Below are positions 1-7,957 of a stretch of 9,724 nucleotides of DNA, one piece after another (position 1 is the stretch's first letter; each line of letters begins with the position of its first letter). This DNA comes from Armatimonadota bacterium (GTDB lineage: Bacteria; Armatimonadota; Zipacnadia; Zipacnadales; FEN-943), in NCBI GenBank assembly GCA_026419655.1, contig JANZZA010000729.1, positions 1-9,724 of the forward strand. Reading direction: 5' to 3'. The position numbers were made by a program, and so were the translations under genes. The notes beneath the pieces were generated by a model. The model was not told the DNA's origin and searched no databases. It saw only the letters and a list, made by a program, of their open reading frames with translations.

Positions 1-2748
1 CAAACAACGCACCTTACCATCGAACTCCGTGAGCGGGATGGCTCCCGATGGATCGGAAGCGTGCCGATTAGCACTGAGTGGCAACGTTATGGACTGCCAG
101 CCCACAGTCTTCCCTTCTGGCCTGATTGTCCGACCGCTGGAAAGCGCGGTGGCCCGCAGGACCGGGTAAGGCTCGACGAAGTGGTGGAGGTCCGGGTAGG
201 TCTGGCAAAGACCCACGGCCCGCTGGCGGATGGCCCGAAACAGTTCTGGTTGTCCAGCATAGAGGTCGGCCCCGTTCTTCGTGAAGCAACTCCGGAGGCG
301 TTGTCAGTACCTGAACTTGACGCTGTTACGCCCTTCTACAAAACTTTCACTTACCCGAAAGTAGTGCAAATAGCAACACCTGGCGACACCATTTTTGGAG
401 AGACGCGCTTCGCACACAAGGCAGCCTTGCGGGCCACTTACCCGCGGCCCTGGGGACGAGTCGTCACAGGCCGCCGAGAAAAGCGGTGGGTGCCAATCCT
501 TGAGGCCCGAGATGATGAAGGCGGGCACATGTATGCCGCTGCGTTGGTCGTGCAGGCAGGCGGGCGGTTTGCAGGTGCCACCTGGAGTTACTGGGCATTT
601 TCAAAGTCTGGTTTTGAGGCTGGGGGCGAGGCATTGCGGCGGCTTTTCGGCAAGGTGGTAAGGGCTCAAGCCCGCCGTCTGTGGATGGTGGAAGCTGGCC
701 CAGACCAGGTCGCATATATGCCCGACCAGGAGCCGAAGGCCGGGGCGCGGGTTATCAACCTCGGCGCAGAAAACGCACATCTCGAGGTGGCCGTAAGAGT
801 CACCCGCGACGGTGCTCCTGTTGCTGCGTTCCGGCGGACTGTTACCGTGGAGGCTCTGAGCGAGAAGACGGTCCTTGAGCCATGGCGGTCCAGGGGGCCT
901 GGGGTTTACGAGGTGCTGGTAGAGCTTCGGCAGGCAGGCATGGTCATTGATTGCCTTACGTGTCCAGCCCGCATCCTGGCTGACGAGCAACATTCGACGG
1001 GAAACTACGTTCGTGTCGAAAACGGCCGTTTCCGCCTGGGTGGCGAGTTCTGGTTTCCCCACGGCACAAATTTCTGGCCCCGCTACGTTTCCGGCATGAG
1101 CACCACAGATTACTGGCTCCACTGGCAAAACGCTGTCCACTATGACCCGGTGCTGGTCGAGGAAGACCTGTCCATTGCGCAAAGGCTGGGAATAACTGCT
1201 CTAAGCATCCAGCCGCCATGGAACGAGCGAGACGTGCCGTGCCTGTGGGATTTCCTGGAGCGGTGCCGCGCCCACGGCATGCGCGTGAATCTTTTCCTGC
1301 CAATTGACCCGCGGGGATTTGACACGAAGTATATCGCCGCGATGCTCGAAGACGGTCGGCTGAGCCGATTTCCCAGCCTCTACGCTTATGACATCACCTG
1401 GGAGCCGCGATGGGGCGGCTACGCTGAGCGTTGCCGTTATGACGCGCAATGGCGCGAGTGGCTTAACGACCAGTACGGCAGTCTGGACGCAGCCGAGGAA
1501 ATCTGGGGCTTCACGGCCCCGCGCAACGAGCAGGGTGAAGCCACGGGCCCAACCGACGACCAGCTAAGAAACGACGGCCCCTGGCGGGTGATGGTGGCGG
1601 CCTATCGGCGTTTTGTAGACGATTTTCTCTCCGCCGGCTACGGGCGCTCGTGCCGTTTTATACGCGCCCGCGACCCGTATCATTTAATCTCCAACCGCGC
1701 GGGCTACGGTGGTACGGGCAACGAATGGGTTGTAGGCGTCTATCAGTTTGACCCGCTTTCAGGGGCTGCACACCTGGACTTCATCTCGCCAGAGGCTTAC
1801 GGCATGACGCCCGCAGAGGGCGACTACCGCCGGTGGGGCTTCGTGGACGCCTATTGCCGCTGGGCGGGCAACGGCAAGCCCGTCTTTTGGTCGGAATATG
1901 GCTCATCCATCTGGCCCGGTTACCGGCCGGAAGACTATGAGGCACAGCGGCGGATTTGGGAAAACGTACAGCGCCTTCTCCTGTTTGCGGGAGCCGACGG
2001 GGATGCAGGGTGGTGGTTTCCTGGGGGCTACAGGGTGGACGAAAGAAGCGACTACGGGTGCATCGAGCCGTGGGGCGAGCCGCGACCTTCTGCCCTGGAG
2101 CTGCGCAAATGGGCCTCGGCGATCTGCAATCGCGGCGACGACACCCGTCCCGTCTGCTGGCTCGAAATAGACCGCGATTATTGTGTGCAGGGACTGTACG
2201 GTCTGTGGGTAAGACATCTGGACGATTATCTGGCGGCTGCCGACGGGGAGCATGCGGTGCGCCTGAGGACAGCAGCCGACGGCAAGACCACCATTGACCT
2301 AGAGATTGTGGGGGTGGGAAATGTACCCTGCCGCGGCGTTGGGCCAGTCAAGGGACTAAATGCCGAAGTGGAAGCCGTGGCCGTCGAGGTTGACGGCAAG
2401 AACTATCGGCCCGCAACGGACTTTCTTTTCGGCGAGATTCCAGTCGCGGTGCCTGCCGGGCGACCGGCCACTGTCAGGCTCATTGTTCTGAACACGGGCG
2501 AGGCTACCTGGGCCTGCGAGCAATCGGCCGCTGGCCGACCCGGTGCCGTGCGTCTAGTTGACTCGCGCACCGGTCAGGTAGTGGCCTCTATCCCCAATGA
2601 TGTGCCGCGCTATGGCCGCTGTGCCATCGCCTTTGGTGTGGACCAGACTCCAGCGGTTGGGCAAACGGAGCGGCTGGTACTGCGGTTAGAGGCGGCCGAG
2701 CGGTGTCGATTCGGACAGGCAATCAAGCTGGTGCTAACCGGGGAATAG
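1..2748 (+). CDS. Clan GH-A type (GH5/GH42-like) multidomain glycoside hydrolase, 5' partial
   Basis: The frame is open from the first base to TAG at 2746-2748 (915 codons visible), so the 5' end lies outside the window. GTG at 61 is probably internal: the residues before it are beta-strand-like and continue into the same domain, and there is no good ribosome binding site. Layout: a jelly-roll-like N-terminal part (about bases 1-270), further beta-rich sequence (about 350-980), then a TIM barrel (about 1010-2130) opening with FWFPHGTNFWPRYVSG. The candidate acid/base is Glu at 1402-1404 (motif YDITWEP) and the candidate nucleophile is Glu at 1894-1896 (motif PVFWSEYGSS). These fit a retaining clan GH-A enzyme acting on a beta-linked sugar, but the family and substrate cannot be fixed by eye. 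Unusually, Trp replaces the Asn that normally precedes the acid/base Glu. The C-terminus (about 2473-2743) resembles an FW/NBR1-like Ig domain. Location is unknown because the N-terminus is missing. The GH38 gene follows on the same strand after 202 bases. Confidence 0.82.
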   Translation, partial: QTTHLTIELRERDGSRWIGSVPISTEWQRYGLPAHSLPFWPDCPTAGKRGGPQDRVRLDEVVEVRVGLAKTHGPLADGPKQFWLSSIEVGPVLREATPEALSVPELDAVTPFYKTFTYPKVVQIATPGDTIFGETRFAHKAALRATYPRPWGRVVTGRREKRWVPILEARDDEGGHMYAAALVVQAGGRFAGATWSYWAFSKSGFEAGGEALRRLFGKVVRAQARRLWMVEAGPDQVAYMPDQEPKAGARVINLGAENAHLEVAVRVTRDGAPVAAFRRTVTVEALSEKTVLEPWRSRGPGVYEVLVELRQAGMVIDCLTCPARILADEQHSTGNYVRVENGRFRLGGEFWFPHGTNFWPRYVSGMSTTDYWLHWQNAVHYDPVLVEEDLSIAQRLGITALSIQPPWNERDVPCLWDFLERCRAHGMRVNLFLPIDPRGFDTKYIAAMLEDGRLSRFPSLYAYDITWEPRWGGYAERCRYDAQWREWLNDQYGSLDAAEEIWGFTAPRNEQGEATGPTDDQLRNDGPWRVMVAAYRRFVDDFLSAGYGRSCRFIRARDPYHLISNRAGYGGTGNEWVVGVYQFDPLSGAAHLDFISPEAYGMTPAEGDYRRWGFVDAYCRWAGNGKPVFWSEYGSSIWPGYRPEDYEAQRRIWENVQRLLLFAGADGDAGWWFPGGYRVDERSDYGCIEPWGEPRPSALELRKWASAICNRGDDTRPVCWLEIDRDYCVQGLYGLWVRHLDDYLAAADGEHAVRLRTAADGKTTIDLEIVGVGNVPCRGVGPVKGLNAEVEAVAVEVDGKNYRPATDFLFGEIPVAVPAGRPATVRLIVLNTGEATWACEQSAAGRPGAVRLVDSRTGQVVASIPNDVPRYGRCAIAFGVDQTPAVGQTERLVLRLEAAERCRFGQAIKLVLTGE

Positions 2749-2950
2749 GGGAGAGGAAGCGGTAGGGAATAGGCTTGGGGCCAGGCGCGAATGCGAGGAC
2801 GAAAACACCACAAGCAAGTGTGCGGGTAGCCTGGGGCGCGGCGCTTGTAAAAGAGGGTTACCCCAGGGATGGTTTGTAGCTTTGTCGGGTTTCGGCGAAA
2901 TGCGCAGGTGAGATCTTGGCCTCCGCCAAGCTCGCAGAGGTGCCTAAAAA
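2749..2950 (+). other. Intergenic leader between the two plus-strand glycosidase genes
   Basis: This 202-base stretch contains no gene I can support. It holds a 7-base inverted repeat (CCTGGGG at 2830-2836, CCCCAGG at 2861-2867) with a 24-base spacer and no T-run, so it is not a convincing terminator. The last part carries the ribosome binding site of the GH38 gene. I saw no good -35/-10 pair. Confidence 0.5.
2936..2942 (+). promoter_or_regulatory. Ribosome binding site deciding the GH38 start
   Basis: AGAGGTG lies 8 bases before CTG 2951, which is normal Shine-Dalgarno spacing. No comparable site precedes the alternative GTG at 2940, which overlaps this element. This supports initiation at CTG, an uncommon bacterial start codon, unless a one-base sequence error is present just downstream. 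Confidence 0.45.
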
Positions 2951-5626
2951 CTGGGCGAAAAAGCCTGGATCGTCCACGTTGTCCCGGAGACGCATTGGGA
3001 CCGCGAGTATTACATGCCTTTTCAGTGTTTCCGCCGCCGGCTGGTGAAGATGTGCGACAAGCTTCTGGCGATTCTAGACGCAGACCCAGGGTATCGTTTT
3101 GTTTTCGACGGTCAGACGGTGGTGCTTGAGGACTACGCTGAAATCCGGCCGCAGATGAGAGAAAAGCTGGCTGAGCACATCCGGTCGGGCCGCCTGCTGG
3201 TCGGACCAGGCTACATATGCCCTGACGAGTGGCTTGTATCGGCCGAGGCTCTCGTGCGCAATTTCCTCCTTGGCCACCTCACCGCGGAGAACTATGGACG
3301 GGTCATGAAGGCAGGCTATTTGCCCGACCCCTTCGGTCACATTTCCCAGCTGCCGCAAATCCTCGCAGGTTTCGGCATTGACAACGTCTTGTTCATGCGA
3401 GGCTTAGGCGACCGTGAATGGCTGGCTGCTGGTGAGAAGACGGAATTCTGGTGGGCTGCGCCCGATGGCACGAAAATCCTGGCCATCTTTCTCAAGGAAA
3501 GTTACTGTAATGCCATGCTACTGGGCTGGCGCGGCGACTGGTGGGCCGAGGAACCTGTCGCGGATGTCGAGCTTGCCATCGAACAAGCCAGGGCCCGACT
3601 CGCCTCGCTGACGCCCTTCGCGACGACTCGGCACATACTGTTCAACAACGGCTGCGACAACACGATGCCTCAGCCGGACTTGTCGAGGGTCGTGGCCACA
3701 CTCAACGCTGCCACGCCCGAAGCGGAGTTCAGGATTTCCACCTACGAAGAGTATGTGGAGAGCGTGCGGCACGAGACTCCAGAACTGGCCACGGTGACTG
3801 GGGAGTTTCACGGAGCCAAGTTCTGGCAGATTCTTTCCGGCATCCTTTCCTCGCGGATGTACCTTAAGCTGGCAAACGAGCGGTGTCAGGCACTTCTGGA
3901 AAAGTATACCGAGCCGCTGCAAGCATGGGCCTGGGTTGAGGGAGCCGAATACGAGGCCGCGCTGCTGTGGCACGCCTGGCGCCACGTCCTGCGCAACCAT
4001 GCTCACGACTCGATTGGCGGCTGCTCAGGCGACCAGGTGCACTCCGAGATGGTGTCTCGCTTCGACCAGGCCGAACAGGTGGCGGAAATACTTGCGTCAG
4101 AAGCAGCCACATATATCGGCCGCAAACTGGCGGTTCGAGTGCCCGACGTGCCCAGCAATGCCCCCTACGCGAAAATGGTGGTCGTCTACAACCCATCCAG
4201 TTGGCGCCGATGCGAAGTAGTTGGTCTCTGTACCTCCGCACCGCTGCCGAGGGATTCAGTCCCGCCGCAACTGATAGTGCGGGACGCCGACGGCCAACCC
4301 GTCCCGGCACAAATAGCTAACTCTAGACTCGGCGAGTCCAGGCATCCTCACCCGGCAGGCATGAACACGTGGGAGTTTGAAGCTCTTTGGATTGCCGACG
4401 TGCCGCCGCTGGGCTTTCGGGCCTATTCGGTCGCGTGCGGCGCGGCGCCAAAATGGCAGACGGACTTGCGGGCCGGCGAAACTTGGCTGGCAAACGAGTT
4501 TTTGCACGTCACGACAGCAGCGGATGGGAATATCTTTCTCACAGACCGACGGACCGGGCAGCAATACGGCCCGCTCAACGTTTTTGAAGACCGGGAAGAT
4601 GCCGGAGACGAATATGACTGGTCCTGGGCGCCTGCTGGACAAACCTTGACAAGTGCCGGACAACCGGCCAGCGTTAGCCTTGTCGAGAAAGGACCTGTGC
4701 GGGCCACCCTGCGCATTGACCGCGCCTTCACAGTGCCGGCCCAGCTAGCACCGGGCCGCCAGCACCGGAGCGACGAGACGACTGAGCTACGACTCAGTAC
4801 GCTCCTTTCTCTTACCTGCCGCAGTCCCAGACTGGACTTTGAGACGACTGTTCACAACGCCGCCAGGGACCATCGCCTGCGCGTCCTGTTCTGCGCGCCG
4901 GTGAGGATTGAGCGCTGCCAGGTGCAAGCCCACTTTGACGTCGTTGAGCGCGACCTGGCGCCGCCAGAGGCAATTGACTGGGTCCAGCCGCCACAGCCGA
5001 CGCATTGCACAAAGGGCTTTGTGGACCTCACCGACGGGGAAAAAGGCCTCGGTGTGCTGACCTTCGGCCTGCCGGAGTATGAGGTGAAGGACTGGGCTGA
5101 GGGAAAGGCTGTGGCAGTGACCTTGCTTCGTTGTTGTGTCTGGCTGGGCCGCCACGATCATCCTGCACGAGGCTACATCGTAGGGCCTAAATTCGAGACG
5201 CCTGGCGCCCAGTGCCTCGGTACGTATACCTTCCGCTACTCGGTGGTCCCTCATTCCGGTACGTGGCTGGATGCCGGTCTTTGGCATCACGCCGAGGCTA
5301 TACGAGCTCCCTTGAAGCCTTTCGAACTGCCTTTAGCTGAGCGCGATGGTCCTGGCGAAACCGGTTATCTCGAATTGCGCCCACAGACAATGGTAGTAAC
5401 TGCCATAAAGAAGGCTGAGCAGTCGGAGGACCTCGTGGTCCGATTTGTCAACATCGGGACCTGCGAAGAAGAGGCTGTCTTAACTTTCGGCCGGCCTCTA
5501 ACTTGCGCCAGGCTGGCAAACCTCAACGAGGAGCCTCTCGCCGAGGTTGGCTTTGCTGGCCGTGAGCTCAGGGTGCCGGTCAGGAAAAGACAAATCGTGA
5601 CCGTTCCTGTGCGCTTCACCCACTAG
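2951..5626 (+). CDS. GH38 alpha-mannosidase / mannosylglycerate hydrolase-like enzyme
   Basis: This is a GH38 family retaining, zinc-dependent alpha-mannosidase-type enzyme. The catalytic N-domain begins WIVHVVPETHWDREYY. The zinc ligands His and Asp of THWD are encoded at 2993-2995 and 2999-3001, upstream of ATG 3014, so a start at 3014 would give an enzyme without its metal site. Other landmarks are the nucleophile Asp at 3326-3328 (YLPDPFGHISQLPQI), a candidate acid/base Asp at 3656-3658 (NNGCDN) and the later zinc-ligand His at 4004-4006 (RNHAHDSIGG). These are followed by the helical middle domain and the large C-terminal beta domains. A CTG start gives about 891 residues, close to E. 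coli MngB. An in-frame TAA at 2945-2947 blocks any further extension, and CTG 2951 is the only plausible start codon between it and 3014. An alternative is GTG 2940 with one base missing from one of two A-runs (2946-2950 or 2958-2962). There is no signal peptide, so it is probably cytoplasmic. The substrate (mannoside, mannosylglycerate or other alpha-mannosyl glycan) cannot be told. The GH38 call is firm; the start is not. Confidence 0.9.
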   Translation: MGEKAWIVHVVPETHWDREYYMPFQCFRRRLVKMCDKLLAILDADPGYRFVFDGQTVVLEDYAEIRPQMREKLAEHIRSGRLLVGPGYICPDEWLVSAEALVRNFLLGHLTAENYGRVMKAGYLPDPFGHISQLPQILAGFGIDNVLFMRGLGDREWLAAGEKTEFWWAAPDGTKILAIFLKESYCNAMLLGWRGDWWAEEPVADVELAIEQARARLASLTPFATTRHILFNNGCDNTMPQPDLSRVVATLNAATPEAEFRISTYEEYVESVRHETPELATVTGEFHGAKFWQILSGILSSRMYLKLANERCQALLEKYTEPLQAWAWVEGAEYEAALLWHAWRHVLRNHAHDSIGGCSGDQVHSEMVSRFDQAEQVAEILASEAATYIGRKLAVRVPDVPSNAPYAKMVVVYNPSSWRRCEVVGLCTSAPLPRDSVPPQLIVRDADGQPVPAQIANSRLGESRHPHPAGMNTWEFEALWIADVPPLGFRAYSVACGAAPKWQTDLRAGETWLANEFLHVTTAADGNIFLTDRRTGQQYGPLNVFEDREDAGDEYDWSWAPAGQTLTSAGQPASVSLVEKGPVRATLRIDRAFTVPAQLAPGRQHRSDETTELRLSTLLSLTCRSPRLDFETTVHNAARDHRLRVLFCAPVRIERCQVQAHFDVVERDLAPPEAIDWVQPPQPTHCTKGFVDLTDGEKGLGVLTFGLPEYEVKDWAEGKAVAVTLLRCCVWLGRHDHPARGYIVGPKFETPGAQCLGTYTFRYSVVPHSGTWLDAGLWHHAEAIRAPLKPFELPLAERDGPGETGYLELRPQTMVVTAIKKAEQSEDLVVRFVNIGTCEEEAVLTFGRPLTCARLANLNEEPLAEVGFAGRELRVPVRKRQIVTVPVRFTH

Positions 5627-5878
5627 GTCGCTGGGCAATGGCGCGGGGCGAGGTCGCCACCGAAGGACTCGGGCGGCGATTGTGTGACTGAGTTGGGCTT
5701 CTGGTTGAGCAACCCTGCCATCCTTGCGGGCGCCGACGGTGAGAGTTGCCTTCAGCTGTCTCTTGAAAAGAGTCGCCTCTGATGCCCCGTCCGTAACCCT
5801 CCCTTGGTCTTCCTGGGACATTGCTTTTCACGGCACTCCCAAAGACACGAGAGGGACACGAGGCCGCTCCCGCCCGTG
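5627..5878. other. Convergent intergenic region
   Basis: These 252 bases separate the ends of the plus-strand GH38 gene and the minus-strand GH51-like gene. Two short hairpins are visible (GGTT/AACC at 5703-5714 and CTCTT/AAGAG at 5760-5772), but neither is GC-strong with a T-tract, so I call no terminator. Short open frames cross the region in both directions without recognisable protein features. Confidence 0.5.
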
Positions 5879-7957
5879 TCACCGTTCCGGGATTATTTCA
5901 ACCGCCACCACGCTGCACCGCGGCAGCGTCACGAGAACACGTCCCGCCCTGACCCGACACGGCACGTCGGCGATATTGCAGACTTCGCCGCTGAGATTTG
6001 TTGCGTCCGGTGCTGGGCCGGTTAGCGCCCAGGCCTGGGCTTCCCTCGCCCTCGCATTTCGCAGGGAAATGATCAGGGCTGTGTCTCCGTCCAGGTCCTT
6101 ATGAATCAGCATCACGCACAGCTTTCCGTCTTTCTGCCGCCGGCTGGCCACGGCCTCAAGGTAGGGCACGGCGGGGTAAGCCCCAGGCTGACATTTCCGT
6201 ACTGCCTCAAGCCGGAACCATGCTTTTCCTTTGATGTGGTCGTCGTAGTCTATATGGCGTGTTTGGATGGCGATGGCGTTGGTATCAGGTAAGGTCGTGT
6301 ATTCCCCCTGTATCCGCATCCAGCCTTTGGTGGTCCCCCACACGTTGCCGAAGGCCGTCACAGAGTGCGTTTCGTCCCATCCGCGGGCGTCGCCAACCTG
6401 GAAACCGATTCCTTGCACGCATGTGAGATTCTCTGTCTTTACCCAGCCGATGACGTGGTACGTAGTCAGGGGCTCGGCTGGTAATACCACCCTGCCGTGG
6501 TAATAGTTCACCTTGTTGCCGTCAAACTCCGCGACAAGTACACGGCCACCGTCCTCAAGTTCCTGTCGCACGTGCTCACATGGCGATACTGCCCAGGGCT
6601 GGCCTTCGTAGAGATTCCCCGACAACACCCGCCACTCCCGGCCATCTCCTTTGCGCGGCAGCACACCACATGCCCCTTCAAAATCCCAGCGACCGCAATC
6701 CACCTCGCAGCTCACCAGCTCGTCCCCAAAATGGTCGTGGTATAGCTGGTACACGAAATAATTGGCTTGGCGAGTGGGCTTGTGGCCGTAATGGACCCAT
6801 CCGCGCACCATTCCCCAGTACTCGTTGGAATATTGCCAGAAGGTGGCCATCAGGATATTCAGGGACGGGTCGAGCATGACGCGCAGATGGTCGGCGTTGC
6901 GAAGAGCATTGGCGAGGCACTGACGATAGGGGACAGGCTCCTCTTGGACAAAGCTGCCGTTGTACTCTGTGACGGCGATGGGCGCATTGCGCCGACCTGT
7001 TACCTCACGCGCCAGGCTAGCGACAGCCTCGTATTGGTCGCGTAGCTGCAAGTCAGCCGCCAGGCACGACTCAACCACTTGCCGGGGCGTGTAGTCCTTT
7101 ATCTCCGCCTGCCAGACGCCGGGAATATACGAGTGAACGATTAGAAAGTCGAAGTCCGGGCCAACAGTTGCCAAGACGCGCCGGTTCCAGACTTCTCCTG
7201 AGCAGACGAGGCCGAGTTTGACCGACGGGTCCACCCGGCGCATAGCCGTGCGGAAACGCTTGTACCGCTCGCCGTAATCCTCAGGGGTGAGGCGTTCCCA
7301 ACGACCAATGTGAGCGCCGTGGTCAGTCTCGTTGCCGCATTCAAACCAGGTGACCTTCCACGGCTGGGGATGGCCCTCGAAAGCCCGCACGGCAGCCCAG
7401 TCCTTCCCGCCATTAGGATTCGCCCCGACCGGCGCGTTAAGGTACTCGACAATATCGGCGGCGTCCCTTTCGTCGCCCCAGAAATCGGCAAGGGTTATCA
7501 GAGGCTCATCACCAACAGCCTGGCACCACTGGAGGAACTCGTCAAGGCCAAACTTCTGCCACGGTCGTTCCTCAACCGGCCCCACCACGCGCTTCCAGTT
7601 GTACCGGTGAACTTCACATCCGCCCGGCCAGCGCGCCACGGTGATGCCTGCTGCTCTTACAAACTCTAGATGCTCTGGAACTGGTGCGTTCTTCTCCGGG
7701 TCCCAGATACCGGCGCCGCGGTGGGAATACTCTTCTTGAAAGGTGGAGCCGCGACCGTCGGCCTGGTAGGCGAGGATGTTGTTACCGAAGACCCACCTGT
7801 TGACCGGCCCAATGGTCAGTTGGGGATCAACAGTCACCTTGGCGGAGGGGGCGGCGGCGCATGGCGGCTGGAAAACGATGACCCCTGAGGCAAAACCGAG
7901 TAGAATAGCCAGCAGCAGAAATCGCCGCACTCGCGATGAGGATTGGCTGGGAATCAT
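5879..7957 (-). CDS. Secreted GH51-like alpha-L-arabinofuranosidase with internal CBM4/9-like domain
   Basis: The protein is about 692 residues. The start ATG (complement of 7955-7957) has a strong AGGAGGTG ribosome binding site 8 bases upstream. A longer open frame to 8050 would bury that site and delay the signal peptide. The N-terminus is a Sec signal: basic RVRR, hydrophobic FLLLAILLGFASGVIVF, then PPCAAAPS with cleavage probably near the Ala run; it is not a good lipobox. The catalytic barrel (about residues 40-420) shows GH51 signatures: ARWPGGCEVHRYNW, FGLDEFLQWC and FECGNE with acid/base Glu about 210 (complement 7328-7330). The likely nucleophile is Glu about 331 in AVTEYNGSF (complement 6965-6967). 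Residues about 450-586 look like a CBM4/9 jelly roll (motif YHVIGWVKTENL). Residues about 590-692 look like the GH51 C-terminal beta domain (YPAVPYLEAVAS, TGPAPDATNLSG). It should remove terminal arabinofuranosyl groups from exported plant-type polysaccharide; the substrate is inferred from family. A related clan GH-A activity is possible. Confidence 0.87.
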   Translation of the reverse strand: MIPSQSSSRVRRFLLLAILLGFASGVIVFQPPCAAAPSAKVTVDPQLTIGPVNRWVFGNNILAYQADGRGSTFQEEYSHRGAGIWDPEKNAPVPEHLEFVRAAGITVARWPGGCEVHRYNWKRVVGPVEERPWQKFGLDEFLQWCQAVGDEPLITLADFWGDERDAADIVEYLNAPVGANPNGGKDWAAVRAFEGHPQPWKVTWFECGNETDHGAHIGRWERLTPEDYGERYKRFRTAMRRVDPSVKLGLVCSGEVWNRRVLATVGPDFDFLIVHSYIPGVWQAEIKDYTPRQVVESCLAADLQLRDQYEAVASLAREVTGRRNAPIAVTEYNGSFVQEEPVPYRQCLANALRNADHLRVMLDPSLNILMATFWQYSNEYWGMVRGWVHYGHKPTRQANYFVYQLYHDHFGDELVSCEVDCGRWDFEGACGVLPRKGDGREWRVLSGNLYEGQPWAVSPCEHVRQELEDGGRVLVAEFDGNKVNYYHGRVVLPAEPLTTYHVIGWVKTENLTCVQGIGFQVGDARGWDETHSVTAFGNVWGTTKGWMRIQGEYTTLPDTNAIAIQTRHIDYDDHIKGKAWFRLEAVRKCQPGAYPAVPYLEAVASRRQKDGKLCVMLIHKDLDGDTALIISLRNARAREAQAWALTGPAPDATNLSGEVCNIADVPCRVRAGRVLVTLPRCSVVAVEIIPER
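7878..7906 (+). promoter_or_regulatory. Candidate sigma70-type promoter for the kinase-exonuclease operon
   Basis: ATGACC (7878-7883, four of six matching TTGACA) and TAGAAT (7901-7906, five of six matching TATAAT) are spaced by 17 bases. Transcription would start near 7913 and leave a leader of about 43 bases before ATG 7956. The site lies inside the signal-peptide coding part of the opposite-strand GH51-like gene. It was found by eye only and could be chance. Confidence 0.3.

Noticed and set aside
61..63. GTG at 61 as the true start of the first glycosidase
   Set aside because: The frame is open back to base 1 with domain-like sequence and no convincing ribosome binding site before GTG, so the gene is probably cut by the window edge.
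601..1182. Minus-strand open frame of 193 codons
   Set aside because: It is antisense within the first glycosidase and has no recognisable protein features.
2869..3129. Plus-strand 86-codon open frame starting in the GH38 leader
   Set aside because: Most of it is an out-of-frame reading of the GH38 catalytic start, and its Arg/Pro/Ser-rich translation is typical of a shadow frame.
5760..5772. Hairpin CTCTT/AAGAG as a terminator between convergent genes
   Set aside because: It has only five base pairs, is AT-containing and lacks a T-tract on either strand.
5724..6104. Plus-strand 126-codon open frame spanning the convergent gap
   Set aside because: About half overlaps the GH51-like coding region in antisense, it lacks a good ribosome binding site, and it shows no recognisable motif.
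7776..7955. Upstream start at 7776 for the kinase-like gene
   Set aside because: The added 60 residues are antisense to the GH51-like signal peptide and N-terminal coding region and lack family similarity.
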